From the NCBI GenBank assembly GCA_017961015.1, contig JAGCYC010000001.1, positions 1 through 44,455 of the forward strand: 44,455 bases of DNA, read 5' to 3'. The notes beneath the pieces are model-generated. The model had not been told where the DNA came from and made no database searches. It saw nothing but the letters and a program-made list of their open reading frames with translations. Below are positions 43,640-44,455 of this stretch, one piece after another (position 1 is the first letter of the stretch; each line of letters starts with the position of its first letter). Position numbers and translations under genes: made by a program. The DNA comes from Bacteroidales bacterium. GTDB lineage: Bacteria; Bacteroidota; Bacteroidia; Bacteroidales; UBA932.

Positions 43640-44316
43640 AGCAGAAAAGTATCTACGGCCTGACGGACCTTTTCGAAGATGGAGTCGGGGTCAAGCATTT
43701 TGCCATCGGCCCCGGAGCAGTCTATGCGCAGGAAGTCGTTGTCCCTTTCGCATTCCCTCAGGTACAGCTCCCTCACTTTCTCCTGAAAGCCGATATTGGC
43801 TTCGTGGATGTCGGAGGCACCTTCCAGGTAGGAACGGTCGTCGCCCTGCCTCTGCCCCTGGAGATTCTCCTTCACAAAGCCGATGGGAACGTCAAGGAAG
43901 AGGTTCAGATCTGGGCGGGGGAGGCAGAAGTCACCGTATTCGGTCCTGAAAATCCAGTCACGCAGCTGCTCCTGTTCCTCTTTGGATGAGAGCTTTGCGC
44001 ACTGGTAGGCTATATTGGAATAGACGTAGCGGTCCAGAAGGACAGTCTTGCCTTCATCGAGCGCTTGGCGTATGGACGGGCCTGCTCCGTGTCTGTCTTC
44101 GGCAAAAAGAAGGGCTACCAGCTGGGGATGGACGCTCTCGATGGCGCCGAAAGCTCCCTGCAGGAAGCGGCTTATGAGTGAACCGTAGACGGGAGCGTCG
44201 TAGCGCGGGAAATGTATATATTCCAGCGCTCCCGTTCGTGCCGCAAGGTATTTTTGCAGTCTTTTTACCTGCGTGGATTTTCCGGCCCCGTCAAGACCTT
44301 CCAAAACAACCAGCAT
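43636..44316 (-). CDS. tmk: Thymidylate kinase
   Basis: 226 residues, a normal size. P-loop EGLDGAGKST is at residues 6-15. DRYVYSNIAYQ carries the family's DR(Y/F) motif, and a lid-like segment LQGQRQGDDRSYLEG follows. The enzyme makes dTDP from dTMP. A likely -7 box (TACATTTG) is at 44337-44344. Confidence 0.95.
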   Translation of the reverse strand: MLVVLEGLDGAGKSTQVKRLQKYLAARTGALEYIHFPRYDAPVYGSLISRFLQGAFGAIESVHPQLVALLFAEDRHGAGPSIRQALDEGKTVLLDRYVYSNIAYQCAKLSSKEEQEQLRDWIFRTEYGDFCLPRPDLNLFLDVPIGFVKENLQGQRQGDDRSYLEGASDIHEANIGFQEKVRELYLRECERDNDFLRIDCSGADGKMLDPDSIFEKVRQAVDTFLL

Positions 44317-44336
44317 ACGTAATGCAATTTATATTA

Positions 44337-44344
44337 CAAATGTA
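44337..44344 (-). promoter_or_regulatory. tmk -7 box
   Basis: TACATTTG on the minus strand, 20 nt before the tmk ATG. No convincing upstream TTTG is at the expected spacing, so this is tentative. Confidence 0.4.
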
Positions 44345-44370
44345 CATAAAATCTTTCGATTTTAGGCCAG

Positions 44371-44403
44371 TTGCATAAAAATCAAGACCCCATACTATCT
44401 TTG
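44371..44403 (+). promoter_or_regulatory. Forward promoter at the right edge
   Basis: TTG (44371-44373), about 22 nt and TATCTTTG (44396-44403) point toward a gene beyond the window. The remaining 50 bases hold no start codon I can assign. Confidence 0.4.
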
Positions 44404-44455
44404 TGGCAAAGCGGACATGGCATCACTGCCTGCCGCACGATACTTTAAGTTTAAC

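Noticed and set aside
1-44455. CRISPR array or phage genes
   Set aside because: No regularly spaced unique-spacer repeats, Cas proteins, phage structural genes or integrases were seen. The only regular repeat is the three-copy 32-bp array at 149-244.

Overview
The window looks like a chromosomal segment of a GC-rich member of the Bacteroidales. The evidence is Bacteroidetes-type promoters (a TAnnTTTG -7 box with TTG or TTTG about 19-20 nt upstream), many lipoproteins, a fimbrillin-type locus, BspA-like leucine-rich repeats, DUF4491, DUF3575 and MauE/DoxX-type proteins, and core genes close to Bacteroidetes versions (nusA, infB, pnp, rpsO, gltX, truB, rpiB, tmk, trkH, umuDC). I cannot name the genus from the sequence alone.

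Layout. 1-2.1 kb is AT-richer accessory DNA: the N-terminus of an AAA/DUF4143-type ATPase behind a 32-bp-periodic repeat, a Fic protein behind a double inverted-repeat operator, and decayed remnants including an internally deleted GNAT gene. 2.2-8.4 kb holds trkH, a divergent OxyR-like LysR regulator without the usual redox cysteines, a DUF4491 membrane protein, and a large BspA-like LRR lipoprotein preceded by a 45-codon ORF. 8.4-12.1 kb is a three-gene operon: a Na/Pi-cotransporter-PhoU protein fused to an OmpR-type winged helix, a fucose-isomerase-like protein and a short FNT channel. 12.2-14.9 kb has umuC, umuD, DUF486, a small unknown ORF and yccF. 15.0-16.6 kb has tRNA-Ser(CGA), a strongly structured intergenic segment, and a RAYT-type Y1 transposase between two 108-bp palindromic elements. 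16.6-23.3 kb is a tight minus-strand cluster rpiB-truB-gltX-NlpC/P60-CotH-epimerase, in which a peptidoglycan-peptide endopeptidase, a CotH-like kinase and a Tat-exported dipeptide epimerase overlap by a few bases. 23.3-26.1 kb is pnp and rpsO. 26.2-32.9 kb is a four-gene fimbria-like surface operon. 32.9-42.4 kb is nusA-infB followed at once by three tandem CotH-like lipoprotein kinases with one, zero and two Ig-like (Big_2) domains. 42.4-44.4 kb is a MauE/DoxX-type protein and tmk.

Most noteworthy. (1) A predicted membrane phosphate transporter with its own PhoB-like DNA-binding domain. (2) Four CotH kinases in two operons, one inside a murein-peptide processing cluster and three behind infB. 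(3) A complete RAYT element with two matched palindromic ends. (4) A 7-mer, GGCCGAT/ATCGGCC, scattered through core genes in all reading frames far more often than composition predicts, but not seen in the accessory segments. (5) A terminator-like hairpin in the nusA leader, with no rimP upstream. (6) Several promoters 4-5 nt from start codons, suggesting leaderless transcripts. All counts and alignments were made by eye.
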